DNA from: JANNBN01 sp031430595
Lineage (GTDB): Bacteria > Actinomycetota > Acidimicrobiia > Acidimicrobiales > JANYDT01
Assembly (NCBI GenBank): GCA_031430595.1
Contig: JANPBU010000010.1
Location: 342,964 to 406,963, forward strand
Direction: 5' to 3'
Length of the DNA: 64,000 nt
The position numbers and the translations under genes are program-made. Under the pieces are notes generated by a model. The model was not told the origin of the DNA and searched no databases. It saw only the letters and a list, made by a program, of their open reading frames with translations. Below, in pieces: positions 35,425 through 45,200 of the stretch; positions within the stretch are counted from its first letter, which is position 1, and the number at the start of each line of letters is the position of its first letter.

Positions 35425-36308
35425 TTGTTCTCGTGGTCGGTGATGTCGTCACCGACACGATCGTTCGGCCTGCTGCCAAGTCGTCAATCAGATTTGGTAC
35501 CGATACCAACGCAGACATAACAGATTCACCCGGCGGACAGGGCGCAAACGTTGCACGCTGGCTGGCCTCAACCGGCCGAGTGACTCCGCGACTACTTGCG
35601 ACTATTTCCTCTCGCCCTTCGGCCGGGTACGGGGCTAGCGAGGCACTGAACTCGCTGGGCATCGAAGCGTGCCTGATTGAGGTTGATGCTGCACCGGCAA
35701 GGGTGATATCAGTGGTTGAGCCCGATGGCACCGAACGAAGCTTCTTTACGCAGCGTGGTGCAGCAGCGTTGCTCTCCAGCGAACATGTCAACGAATCTGT
35801 AATCGAAGGCGTCGGTTGGTGCCACATTTCCGGGTACCTCCTCGCCACGCCGGCCGGTCGCACTTGTTACACACGCATACTTACGATGTGCCAGAAGGCC
35901 AACATTTCGGTAAGCCTTGACCCGGCATCTGTAGCTGTCATTGAGCACATCGGCCTCGCAGAGTGGCGCTCGATTGTTAAACAGATCTCGATACTTCTCC
36001 CTAATGCCGACGAGGCAAGGTTGCTCACCGGCGAAATCGATTTGGCGAGCGCTGCACAATCGTTGCGCTCAGTCGCGGAAACCGTTGTCCTCACCAACGG
36101 CACGCATGGGTCGTTGACAGCAATTCACGACGCTCAATTCGTGGTTCCCGCTGAACGCATCGAAGCGTGTGACCCGACTGGGGCAGGCGATGCATTCGCT
36201 GCGGGGCTCATCGCCGCGCTTGCGACAGGGTCTGATCTTGCCGCAGCCGTTGTTGACGGAACCCATTTGGCGGCGCGTTGCGTCAGCCAAATCGGCGCGC
36301 ACCCGTAA
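35421..36308 (+). CDS. PfkB-family carbohydrate kinase
   Basis: A 295-residue ribokinase-like sugar kinase. The N-terminal glycine-rich segment SPGGQGANVARWLA and the catalytic signature CDPTGAGDAFAAG near residue 250 are intact, the latter containing the base Asp. The substrate could be ribose, a nucleoside or another sugar; the overlap with nfo does not decide it. The ATG overlaps the nfo stop (ATGA). It is followed at about 50 bases by an S9 peptidase gene. Confidence 0.92.
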   Translation: MIVLVVGDVVTDTIVRPAAKSSIRFGTDTNADITDSPGGQGANVARWLASTGRVTPRLLATISSRPSAGYGASEALNSLGIEACLIEVDAAPARVISVVEPDGTERSFFTQRGAAALLSSEHVNESVIEGVGWCHISGYLLATPAGRTCYTRILTMCQKANISVSLDPASVAVIEHIGLAEWRSIVKQISILLPNADEARLLTGEIDLASAAQSLRSVAETVVLTNGTHGSLTAIHDAQFVVPAERIEACDPTGAGDAFAAGLIAALATGSDLAAAVVDGTHLAARCVSQIGAHP

Positions 36309-36356
36309 AGGGCCTGACGCGAGATACCAAAAGAAGCCAAGATCAGCCGTAAACTC

Positions 36357-38600
36357 GTGATCGTGGAAGAAACGTATCCCCATCAATATGCGCGAACCCG
36401 TCGCTTTACGTGCGGTGAACCGCGTTCGTTCACGGTCGCCAACGGTTGCATGTTTTTTCTTCGCAGTGCCTCTGGCGACGACCCAGTCAACCAACTGTGG
36501 ACGATCCAACTTCCGACTGATGCCAACAGGCAGGTACTTGGCCCTGAGCAGCTCCTCGCCGATCCGGCCGTTGTGTTGCAGGGACATGACGAACACGATC
36601 TTCCGGCCGCTGAACGCGCGCGCCGCGAACGTTTGCGCGAAACCGCGGGTGGAATCACGGCGTATTCGATCGACCGTGCGGCGACGAAAGTCGTGTTTAT
36701 TTTGGCCGGTCGACTCGTTGTCGTCAGTACGGGCTCAGCATCCTTCGACAGTTTCGAGGTGGCTGCCGGGGGTTACGAGGCACAGATATCGCCAGATGGG
36801 CGCAGGGTCGCCTACCTTGCGGACGGGGCGCTGCGCGTCATCGATATTGGCGAGCCCGCGTCTGCTGAACGCGACCGTGTCATCGCCCACGAGTACGACC
36901 CCGACATCACCTGGGGTGCAGCAGACTTTACGGCTTCGGAAGAATTCGATCGGTTTCGCGGCTACTGGTGGTCACCTGACAGCAATCACATTCTGGCCGT
37001 TCGGGTCGACAACACACCGGTACAAACGTGGTGGATTTCTGACCCGGCACACCCCGAACAAACCCCAACTTCGCATCGTTACCCGGCAGCCGGAACCGCC
37101 AACGCAGACCTATCGGTGGCTATCTGGAACATCGCAAGCGATGACCCGACGTCGCGCGAGGTCGATATTGGCCTCGATGCCGAGTATCCATACCTTCTAC
37201 ATGCTGATTGGACAGAACTGGGCATCGTCTTAGTCACTCTTGACCGGTCACAGAATCACCAGTGCACGTATCGATTGCTCGACCTCGACGATGCGCCTGT
37301 GCTCGCCAACGATCAATACCGTTCGGTGTGGATCGAACTTACGTCTGGCACGCCTCGTCTTTTCGACGAAACGCGACTACTCACCACCGTGGCTTCCGGT
37401 ACGACCGACGTCGAACCCGAAGGAACCGTGCAGCTCGCCATGGTCGATACTGTCGACCCACAGAACGCGACACCAATCACCACATCACTTCCAAATCTTC
37501 AGATTCGTTCGGTCGCTCAAGCAACCGCTCAGCATGTGGTGTTTCAGGCGTCGGCTAGCCAACCAATTACGGGACTAAATGTCGCAGTTGGTTCCGAATT
37601 TCAGATGGTTGGCGAACTGGCACTCGACACGCCAGACGCCCCTATGATCGTCTGGGCAGGCGGTTCGACTGAACCCGGGCAGCACTCTGTCGCGGCGCTC
37701 GACGGTGATGTGATGGTCATTCGGTCGGCAACGGTTGCCTCACCCGGGGCCCGGTTCCGAATCTTCGCCAACGGTAGCGAACTGGGCGTTGTCACCTCGT
37801 TTGCCGAGCAACCAATCGTCGTTCCGAGTGTCGCGTTGTTGAAGGCTGGATTACGACAACTTCCCGTCGCCGTTTACCTGCCAACCGATCCCGCTCTGAG
37901 AGAGCCTGGGGTCTCACTTCCCATCGTTATGGATCCATACGGTGGCCCCCACGCCCAACGCGTCGTCGCTTCGTACAATGCCCATCTTTCTTCACAGTGG
38001 CTAGCCGATCAAGGTTTTGCGGTGATAGTGGTTGACGGGCGCGGCACTCCAGGTAACGGTCCGGTTTTTGAAGAAGCCCTCCATCGTGATCTTGCGGGCC
38101 CACCACTCGCCGACCAGATCATTGGCCTGCTTGAAGCAGCGAGCGAGTTTCCCCAGTGCGACTTAACCCGTGTTGGTATCAAAGGTTGGAGTTTCGGTGG
38201 GTACCTTGCTGCGCTAGCGGTGTTGAAGCGACCCGACGTGTTTCATTGCGCCGTTGCCGGGGCACCGGTAACCGATTGGCGGTTGTACGACACTGCGTAC
38301 TCAGAGCGATACCTTGGCAACCCTTCCGAAGACGACGAACCATATGCTCACTCGTCACTTATCGACTTAGCTTCGGGGCTCAGTCGACCGTTGATGATTA
38401 TCCATGGTTTGGCTGACGACAATGTGGTTGCGGCTCATAGTTTGCAGCTGTCTACTGCCCTGTTGGCTGCGGGTAAGCCACACGAATTTCTTCCGCTGGT
38501 AGGCGTCACCCATATGACCCCACAGCCAGCGGTAGCCGAGCATCTACAAATGCTGCAGCTCGATTTTCTTCGACGCCATCTAGGGTCACCTCGTGTGTGA
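36357..38600 (+). CDS. S9-family prolyl oligopeptidase (DPP IV-like)
   Basis: A 747-residue serine peptidase. An N-terminal beta-propeller (about 40-480) gates a C-terminal alpha/beta hydrolase domain. The nucleophile elbow GWSFGG lies near residue 612, with Asp in GLADDNV near 687 and His in GVTHMTP near 718, so the triad is complete. No signal peptide is seen, so it is probably cytosolic and cleaves short peptides after Pro or similar residues. The start is GTG 36357 or GTG 36363. The stop overlaps the next gene's start by eight bases. Confidence 0.93.
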   Translation: MIVEETYPHQYARTRRFTCGEPRSFTVANGCMFFLRSASGDDPVNQLWTIQLPTDANRQVLGPEQLLADPAVVLQGHDEHDLPAAERARRERLRETAGGITAYSIDRAATKVVFILAGRLVVVSTGSASFDSFEVAAGGYEAQISPDGRRVAYLADGALRVIDIGEPASAERDRVIAHEYDPDITWGAADFTASEEFDRFRGYWWSPDSNHILAVRVDNTPVQTWWISDPAHPEQTPTSHRYPAAGTANADLSVAIWNIASDDPTSREVDIGLDAEYPYLLHADWTELGIVLVTLDRSQNHQCTYRLLDLDDAPVLANDQYRSVWIELTSGTPRLFDETRLLTTVASGTTDVEPEGTVQLAMVDTVDPQNATPITTSLPNLQIRSVAQATAQHVVFQASASQPITGLNVAVGSEFQMVGELALDTPDAPMIVWAGGSTEPGQHSVAALDGDVMVIRSATVASPGARFRIFANGSELGVVTSFAEQPIVVPSVALLKAGLRQLPVAVYLPTDPALREPGVSLPIVMDPYGGPHAQRVVASYNAHLSSQWLADQGFAVIVVDGRGTPGNGPVFEEALHRDLAGPPLADQIIGLLEAASEFPQCDLTRVGIKGWSFGGYLAALAVLKRPDVFHCAVAGAPVTDWRLYDTAYSERYLGNPSEDDEPYAHSSLIDLASGLSRPLMIIHGLADDNVVAAHSLQLSTALLAAGKPHEFLPLVGVTHMTPQPAVAEHLQMLQLDFLRRHLGSPRV

Positions 38601-39484
38601 CACCCTGGTTGCACTTCCAGCGGTGACTGGCGGCCCAACACTTTTCGGAAAAAATTCAGATCGACCCCCCGGCGAAGTGCAGACCCTTGAATTTCACGCT
38701 TCTGAACTCAACGGGGGTGCTCGTACGTGTACATACGTCGAGGTTCGTCCATATTCGGGCACAACGTTTTCAGTTCTCGGCTCACGCCCAAATTGGGGTT
38801 GGGGTTTTGAACATGGCGTCAATGAGGCAGGCGTGGCCATTGGCAACCAACGCATCACAACGGTTCACGATCCGCGGCCGTACCCGAAGGCACTTACCGG
38901 AATGGACCTCGTTCGCCTCACACTTGAACGCGCACCAAGTGCTGCGGCAGGTGTAGCCATACTTACCGAACTGCTCGAGCGTTATGGTCAGGGCGGGTCT
39001 GGGTTCGACACGGCATCGCACAAGCCAACCCCCTACTGGTCGTCATTTTTGTTGGCCGACAGTTCCGATGCGTGGGTGATTGACACCACCGCCCGAATTT
39101 GGATCGCGGAACAGATCGTAGGCTCACGTGCTGTTTCAAACCGGCCTGCCATTGCATCATTCGACGCCGCGTATGGGCATGCGAAGGCCCCCCCTCGAAG
39201 AGCGGGTAGATCCGAGGCTAACGGCCAATCGGGCTGCGCTGCGAAATCCGGTGTTGAATCGCGGCTTCGTCACCCGCCAACACATATCCGATGCACTTCG
39301 ATCACACGAAGGCAACGGGGGCTGGTCGACCTGTATGCATGTTGATGGAGTGCAACAGACGACAGCCTCAATGATTGCAAAGTTGTTTCCGAACAGAATG
39401 CCGCGCGTATGGGTGACTGAAGGAAGCCCGTGCCAATCGATTCATCGTGAAGTCGCATTCGGCCCAACCAACCAGCACGTGTGA
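38593..39484 (+). pseudogene. C69/secernin-like Ntn hydrolase, split by a frameshift
   Basis: The N-terminal part (frame of 38593) begins with GTG then Cys, giving MCDTLVALP and FGKNSDRPPGEVQ. This matches C69 dipeptidase/secernin proteins whose mature N-terminal Cys2 is the nucleophile. That frame diverges after YGHAKAP and would end at 39345 with a basic nonsense tail. The other frame from the C7 run (39188-39194) continues LEERVDPRLTANRAAL, then GGWSTCMHVDGVQQTTASMIAKLF, a family-like C terminus ending at 39484. Removing one C restores a continuous protein of about 296 residues. The break is either a homopolymer sequencing error or a true +1 frameshift. Confidence 0.85.
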
Positions 39485-39567
39485 CACACGGCATACAGAA
39501 GGTGTCATCCACACGGTTTCATTGATCCGAATACGTAGGTGTAATCCCCCAACCGTTAGGAACCACC

Positions 39568-40629
39568 ATGCGTAAACGCTTACTTTCTCTCACTGCAGTG
39601 GCTCTTGTCGCTGCCCTTGGCCTGTCAGCCTGCGGATCAGACGATGCAAAGACAACTGACGTCGTCGACACGACCGTCGCTTCTGAGGCACCGTCCAGCG
39701 AAGCCGTAGTCACGGAACCGGCCGCCGCCGGAGAACTCAAAGACATCGTTGATACCGCTGTCGCAGCTGGAAGTTTCAACACGCTTGCCAAGTTGCTTAC
39801 TGATGCCGGACTCGTTGAGACGCTCAAGGGTGAAGGCCCATTTACTGTCTTTGCGCCAACGGATGAAGCGTTCGCCGCTGTCCCGGCTGACACGCTCGCA
39901 GCCCTGGCGGCCGACAAAGCACTTTTGACCAAGGTGCTCACGTACCACGTTGTTGCTGGCAAAGTACTCGCCGCTGACGTCACAACAGGCGACGTACCCT
40001 CGGTCGCTGGCCCAGCTTTGAAGGTCGTTGTCGCTGACGGCAAAGTCATGATCAATGACGCAACCGTTACGACTGCCGATGTCTTGGCAACTAACGGTGT
40101 CATCCATGTCATCGACAAGGTGCTTTTGCCTCCAACTGAAACTTCAACACCTGACACAACGGTCGTTGCTGCCGCTGGCGCCGCCGCAGCGGGAGCTGAC
40201 ACGACCTTGGCTGCCCCTGCTGCTTTGGCCGACATCGTCGATACGGCTGTAGCCAACGGAAGTTTCACCGTGTTGGCCAAGTTGCTCACCGACGCTGGCC
40301 TTATCGAAACCCTCAAGGGTGAAGGTCCGTTCACCGTGTTCGCACCGACCGACGCAGCATTTGCGGCCGTGCCAGCCGAAACCCTTGCTGCACTTGCTGC
40401 TGATAAGGCCCTCCTCACAAAGGTTCTGACTTACCACGTTGTCTCGGGCAAAGTTGTTGCCGCTGACGTCAAAACTGGTGACGTACCTTCGGTTGCTGGC
40501 CCCGCATTGAAGGTCGTTGTTGCCGGTGGCAAAGTTATGGTCAACGACGCGACCGTAACCACCGCCGACGTAATGGCAACCAACGGCGTTATCCACGTCA
40601 TCGACAAGGTGCTTTTGCCACCAGCATGA
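39568..40629 (+). CDS. Fasciclin (FAS1) lipoprotein with two domains
   Basis: A 353-residue exported lipoprotein. The signal peptide ends in a lipobox, LGLSACG, with Cys near residue 22. A low-complexity Thr/Ala/Val linker precedes FAS1 domain A (about 59-189), another linker, and FAS1 domain B (about 222-352). Each has GPFTVFAPTD and the YHVV element. FAS1 proteins mediate adhesion. The two domains are 131 residues each, with about a dozen differences and no gaps. AGGA precedes the ATG. A hairpin at 40667-40710 follows the stop. Confidence 0.93.
   Translation: MRKRLLSLTAVALVAALGLSACGSDDAKTTDVVDTTVASEAPSSEAVVTEPAAAGELKDIVDTAVAAGSFNTLAKLLTDAGLVETLKGEGPFTVFAPTDEAFAAVPADTLAALAADKALLTKVLTYHVVAGKVLAADVTTGDVPSVAGPALKVVVADGKVMINDATVTTADVLATNGVIHVIDKVLLPPTETSTPDTTVVAAAGAAAAGADTTLAAPAALADIVDTAVANGSFTVLAKLLTDAGLIETLKGEGPFTVFAPTDAAFAAVPAETLAALAADKALLTKVLTYHVVSGKVVAADVKTGDVPSVAGPALKVVVAGGKVMVNDATVTTADVMATNGVIHVIDKVLLPPA
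39742..40623 (+). repeat. Tandem FAS1 coding duplication
   Basis: Two 393-base units, 39742-40134 and 40231-40623, encode near-identical FAS1 domains without indels. They differ at many third codon positions; in the ten codons for EGPFTVFAPT nine differ, all synonymously. Confidence 0.85.
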
Positions 40630-40666
40630 TCTCAGTTTGACAAGCAGTCTGAATTCCCCTTGGGTA

Positions 40667-40710
40667 CCGCACAACATTTGACGGAAGTATCTCCGTTGAA
40701 GGTTGTGCGG
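40667..40710 (+). terminator. Long hairpin after the FAS1 gene
   Basis: CCGCACAAC at 40667-40675 pairs with GTTGTGCGG at 40702-40710, and the stem continues inward to ACGGA (40681-40685) and TCCGT (40692-40696) around a six-base loop. About 19 paired positions include one mismatch and two G-U pairs. The tail TCCTTCG is only weakly T-rich. It ends 24 bases before the aldolase start, so it may terminate the FAS1 transcript or act as a leader structure. Confidence 0.6.
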
Positions 40711-40734
40711 TCCTTCGCGTCTAGCGTTCTTGTT

Positions 40735-41457
40735 ATGACTGGCCACGTATCAGAAGAGGAACTTCGCATCGATTTGGCAGCGGCGTTTCACTTAGCGGTT
40801 CAGCATGATTTGCATGAAGGAATCGCCAACCATTTCAGCGCGCTCCTACCCGGCGACCAACACTTTTTGATCAACATTTACGGGCTGCATTTCAGTGAAG
40901 TGACCCCTTCCAACCTGGTGGTTTGCGACATGAACGGCGCTGTTGTTCGAGGTTCCGGAGCCCCAGCGGCGAGCGCCAAACATATTCACGCACCGATTCA
41001 TCGACTACTCCCCCAGGCTCGGGTGTTACTTCATACCCATCAACCGTACGCGACGGCACTCACAATGGTGAAGGGTGGCCGTATCGAGATGGCGTTACAG
41101 GCCGCTGCTCGTTTCTACGGTCGCGATGTGTACGACACAGAATACGATGGTGTCGCGCTAGATGATTCCGTAGGTGAACGTATGGCCAAAATGATCGGCG
41201 CGCATGAGATCGTGTTTTTGGGCAATCACGGTGTTATGACGGTCGGACCAACGGTGGCCCGGGCCTACGACGACCTGTACTTTGTCGAACGAGTCGCAAG
41301 GACTCAAATCCTTGCGCAAAGTACTGGTCTTCCGCTGGCAATTATGTCGACCGACATGCTCGAACAGACGGCCCGTCAAAGTGAATTTGAGCGCATCGAC
41401 CTGGGCTACGCCGAGAACCATTTTGCTGCGCTCAAACGCCTTCACTCGGGTCACTAA
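40735..41457 (+). CDS. Class II aldolase/adducin domain protein
   Basis: A 240-residue protein of the zinc-dependent class II aldolase family. Zinc-ligand His residues are visible in HIHAPIH and LLHTHQPYATAL near residues 85-105, with a further His in GNHGVMTVG near 162. Such proteins act as sugar-phosphate aldolases or epimerases, and many homologues are unassigned. The open frame begins at 40660, but that would run through the hairpin; ATG 40735 (MTGHVSEEELRI) is preferred. It is convergent with the AraC-type regulator. Confidence 0.88.
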   Translation: MTGHVSEEELRIDLAAAFHLAVQHDLHEGIANHFSALLPGDQHFLINIYGLHFSEVTPSNLVVCDMNGAVVRGSGAPAASAKHIHAPIHRLLPQARVLLHTHQPYATALTMVKGGRIEMALQAAARFYGRDVYDTEYDGVALDDSVGERMAKMIGAHEIVFLGNHGVMTVGPTVARAYDDLYFVERVARTQILAQSTGLPLAIMSTDMLEQTARQSEFERIDLGYAENHFAALKRLHSGH

Positions 41458-41470
41458 CGACTGGTGGGCG

Positions 41471-42178
41471 TTAAAGGTTGCGGTACTGCCCTGGCGTCAA
41501 ACCGGTGGCCAAACGAAACTGTCGCGTGAATTGGCTCTGATCATAAAATCCAGCCGTTGCGCTCACTTCACTTAAGGTGTTTTCTGAAGTGCTGAGCAAT
41601 CTGGCCGCGAATCCTATGCGTTCAGCTTGAAGAAAACCTTTTACGGTGACCCCGAGAACGCGCTGTACGCGTCGTTCAAGCTGACGTTCCCCGATGCCAA
41701 CCAATGCCGCCAACTGGCTCACCCGCCAGGCTCGGCCCGGGTCACCCCTCACCTCGTTCAGTAATCCCGAGAGGTCATCTAGCGCCGAATCCTGCGAAAC
41801 GGGTGCGTTCAGATCGGTAGAAACAACCACAACCACCGGCGCTGCGTCGCTATCGACTCTTAGCTTGGTCGTGATAAACCACCCGGGTTCTCCGTCAGCG
41901 CGCGTAATAATTTCAAGGTGGTTGAGTACTGCAAGCCCGGTCGACAGCACAGCACGGTCTTGGCGGTCATACGAACTTGCCAGGTCGATCGGAAACAAAT
42001 CTGATGCACGTTGGCCAATCACGTCTCCGACGCGAACCTGACCGCACCGGCGAGCGAACGCCCGATTGACGGCAACGTACGTGCCATCTTCATCTTTGAT
42101 ACAAAACAGCACGTGCGGCAACTCGGCAAACACAGTTACTAACAGCAATAGCTCAGTACCGAGGGTTACCTTTTTCAT
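41471..42178 (-). CDS. PAS-AraC transcriptional regulator
   Basis: A 235-residue regulator. The N-terminal PAS-like domain (about 15-125; VLFCIKDEDGTYVAVNRAFARRCG) probably binds a small ligand or cofactor. The C-terminal AraC-type double helix-turn-helix (about 145-235) ends FYDQSQFTRQFRLATGLTPGQYR. It lies 28 bases downstream of putA on the same strand, so the two are probably one transcript. AraC-type proline regulators are known in other bacteria, so control of putA is a reasonable inference. Confidence 0.9.
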   Translation of the reverse strand: MKKVTLGTELLLLVTVFAELPHVLFCIKDEDGTYVAVNRAFARRCGQVRVGDVIGQRASDLFPIDLASSYDRQDRAVLSTGLAVLNHLEIITRADGEPGWFITTKLRVDSDAAPVVVVVSTDLNAPVSQDSALDDLSGLLNEVRGDPGRAWRVSQLAALVGIGERQLERRVQRVLGVTVKGFLQAERIGFAARLLSTSENTLSEVSATAGFYDQSQFTRQFRLATGLTPGQYRNL

Positions 42179-42206
42179 GCTGCCTTACCTCCAATTTCAT
42201 GCTGTG

Positions 42207-45200
42207 TTAACTCCAACGCATGGGTTGCGGGCGGCCATGGCGGTGCTGAGTCACGGTCACGGCCTGCTCGCGGGTGAACCGCACCAGTTCAATGGCCGGG
42301 TCCTCACTCATAGGGTCGTCGTCGATACGAATACCGCGTTCATGCGCAGCTCGGCGAAGCGTATCTGATGCGGTTCCGAGAATGCGCAGCCGATCAGGGT
42401 GCTGCAAATCCATGGTGTGAATGACCGCCGCCTCTGTATCGACACCAGATCGAAACACCGTTAGGTGACAGTCTGCGGCGGCGGCTGCGGTACGCAACAT
42501 CTCCAGCTGGTTTTCGTTCGTTACGGCAGCATCGAAGTTGACCCACGCAACCACCCCCTGCGGTAGTTGACGGTACCTCAACACATTTGTTTCCGCATGC
42601 AACCCGCTTGGGTCATTCGTGGTTGCCGCCAGAGCAGTGACACCGGCAAGTCGACTGGCCGACGATCCTGCTTTCCAGCGTCGAAGCACGTGCACATACG
42701 ATGGTCCCCCCGCTTTAGAACCCGGCCCAACGCACGACTGTTTCCACCCACCGAATGGTTGGCGGCGAACAATGGCCCCGGTAATTGTTCTGTTGACGTA
42801 CAGGTTTCCCGCTTCAACTCGATCAACCCACTGAATAACTTCTGACTCGTCGAGTGAATGCAGCCCGGCCGTGAGCCCGAAAGGAACAGCGTTTTGCAGG
42901 CGAATTGCGTGATCAAGATCGTCAGCGCGCATCACACCGAGCACCGGTCCGAAACACTCATTCAGATGGAACCACGACCCCTCGGTTACGCCAAGGCGCA
43001 CACCGGGTGTCCATACGTTCGAGCCCTGTTCGTGACGTGGCGACACGATCCATTCTTCTCCAGCTTCGAGCAAAGTAAGGGCTCGTAACAAGTTGTTCGA
43101 AGGTGTTTCTAACAAGCCTGGAACATCGGTCCGCGGGTCGGTGGAGTCGCCGCACAACAGCGTATTCACTGCGTCAGCCAAACGGCGTCGAAAGGTCGGG
43201 TTGTCGTAAATGTTGCAATCCACGATGGCGAGGCTCGCGGCAGAACACTTTTGGCCGGCATGCCCAAATGCTGACTTAACCAGATCTTTGATGGCGAGGT
43301 CAATATCTGCTGAGCCCATAATGATCATTGAATTTTTGCCGCTCGTTTCGGCCAGCAGCCGAAGGTTTGGTTTCCACCCCAGGAACATTCGTGCCGTTTC
43401 AATTGCGCCGGTCAACACCACTGCATCGACTCCGTCGTGGGTCACAAGGTGTTTGCCGGTGTCGTCATCGGGAACCGCCAGAAGGTGCAACGCCGAAGCT
43501 GGAATGCCTCCTTTCCAACAGTCGCTCGCTACCCGAGCAGCTATCGACGGACACTGCGGGGTTGGTTTCAGAATGACAGCGTTGCCCGCAGCAAGTGATG
43601 CCAAAACCCCTCCCATGGTGATCGCATATGGAAAGTTCCACGGAGGGGTTACGAGCACCACCCCCAGCGGTGACGACGCGTCGCCATGCGCATCGAGTTC
43701 CTCGGCGAGTGTTGCGTAATAGTTCGCGAAATCGACAGCCTCGCTCACTTCAACGTCACCTTCCAAAAGAGTTTTACTTCCCTCGTGGGCGAGCAACCCT
43801 ACGATTTCGCTTCGTGATTCCGCGATGGTGTGCGCCACCATTCGAAGGTGATCGGCCCGGGCAACATGTGTGAGCTCGCCCCATGTTTTGCCACCCTGTC
43901 GCGCAGCGTCAACCACCGCATCGACTACCTCGGTCGACTCGATGACGGGCGCACGAAACCCCGGTTTGTGCTGCGAAAGGCTACCTGTCAACGAATCTCG
44001 AACCTCGGGTTGAGTAACGTCCGAGTCGGCAACATTGGCAAACCCCGTCGCCGAATCGATTCGTAACGATCGACGGCTGGTCGTCGAAACTTCGTGTCGA
44101 TGCCTCAACGCTGCTGCGAATCGGTCTCGCTGGTCTCGGTACGATGCCGACCCCGGTGACAAATCGATAAGTGCACGCAGAAAATTCTCGTGCCCGGTAT
44201 TCTCGTCAAGACGACGAGTCAGATAGCCGATTGCTGAAACGAAGTCTGACGCATTCACTACCGGCGTGTACATCAACAGGTTTCCGGTCGTACCTTTGAC
44301 GGCTCTCGCTTGCGCATCGGCCATACCTTCAAGCATTTCAAAACGAAGTCGCTGCGCTTGGCCACGTTCAGCCAGTGTTTCGCTTTGGAGTGTCGCCCAC
44401 GCAACGTCAAAGAGGTTGTGGCTCGCGGCACCCACTATGGCTGCACCATCAAAGTCGGCATTAAGGATTGCTTCAACGAGAAGCTTCCAACTCGCATCAA
44501 CGTCAAGTTTGGTTGGATACGTTGCCGCAGCCCAACCATGAACCTCGGCATCGACAAGTTCCATCTGAAGATTCGCCCCCTTGACGATTCGAATACGAAT
44601 AGGAGCACCGCCCTTGGCGACTCGCTCAGAGGCCCACTCGCACAGTATGTGAGCCTCCGCGTGCGCATCGGGAAGGTACGCCTGCAACACAATGCCACCT
44701 GTATACATACGAAAAGCTTCTTCACTCAGAAGTCGCCTAAAAACTTCGCAAGTCAAACTGAGGTCGCGGTACTCTTCCATATCGAGGTTCACGAATACGC
44801 CATGTTTGTTTGCCGTTTGGTACAGGGGTCGTAGCGTTTCAACCAGTCGCTCGACGGTGGCGTCAAAGGCAAGCGTGCTGAGGTTTGCGGCAACCGAGCT
44901 CAGCTTCACCGATAGGGCTTTTGTAGCGCCTCGTTCCATAAACGCAATTGCTTCATGTAAACGGCGGGTTGCTTCACCTTCTCCCAAAATCGACTCACCC
45001 AAAAGGTTGACGTTCAGTTGAAAACCGTCGGCTTCGCGTCGGTGTCGATGCGCATCGAAACGGGAAATGTCAGAAGACACAATCGTATTCGAGGTTTCGC
45101 CTTTCAACCTTGCCAACACGAGAGGCATCACGATACGCGGAAGAACTGGCGCGACCAACGCCCCCACTCGAAGCATCACGCGGTCAACAAGCGAAAGCGA

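Noticed and set aside
39519..40418. A 299-codon open frame on the minus strand opposite the FAS1 gene
   Set aside because: It is an Ala/Ser/Thr/Val-rich shadow of the codon-biased FAS1 repeats, with no recognisable domain or ribosome-binding site.
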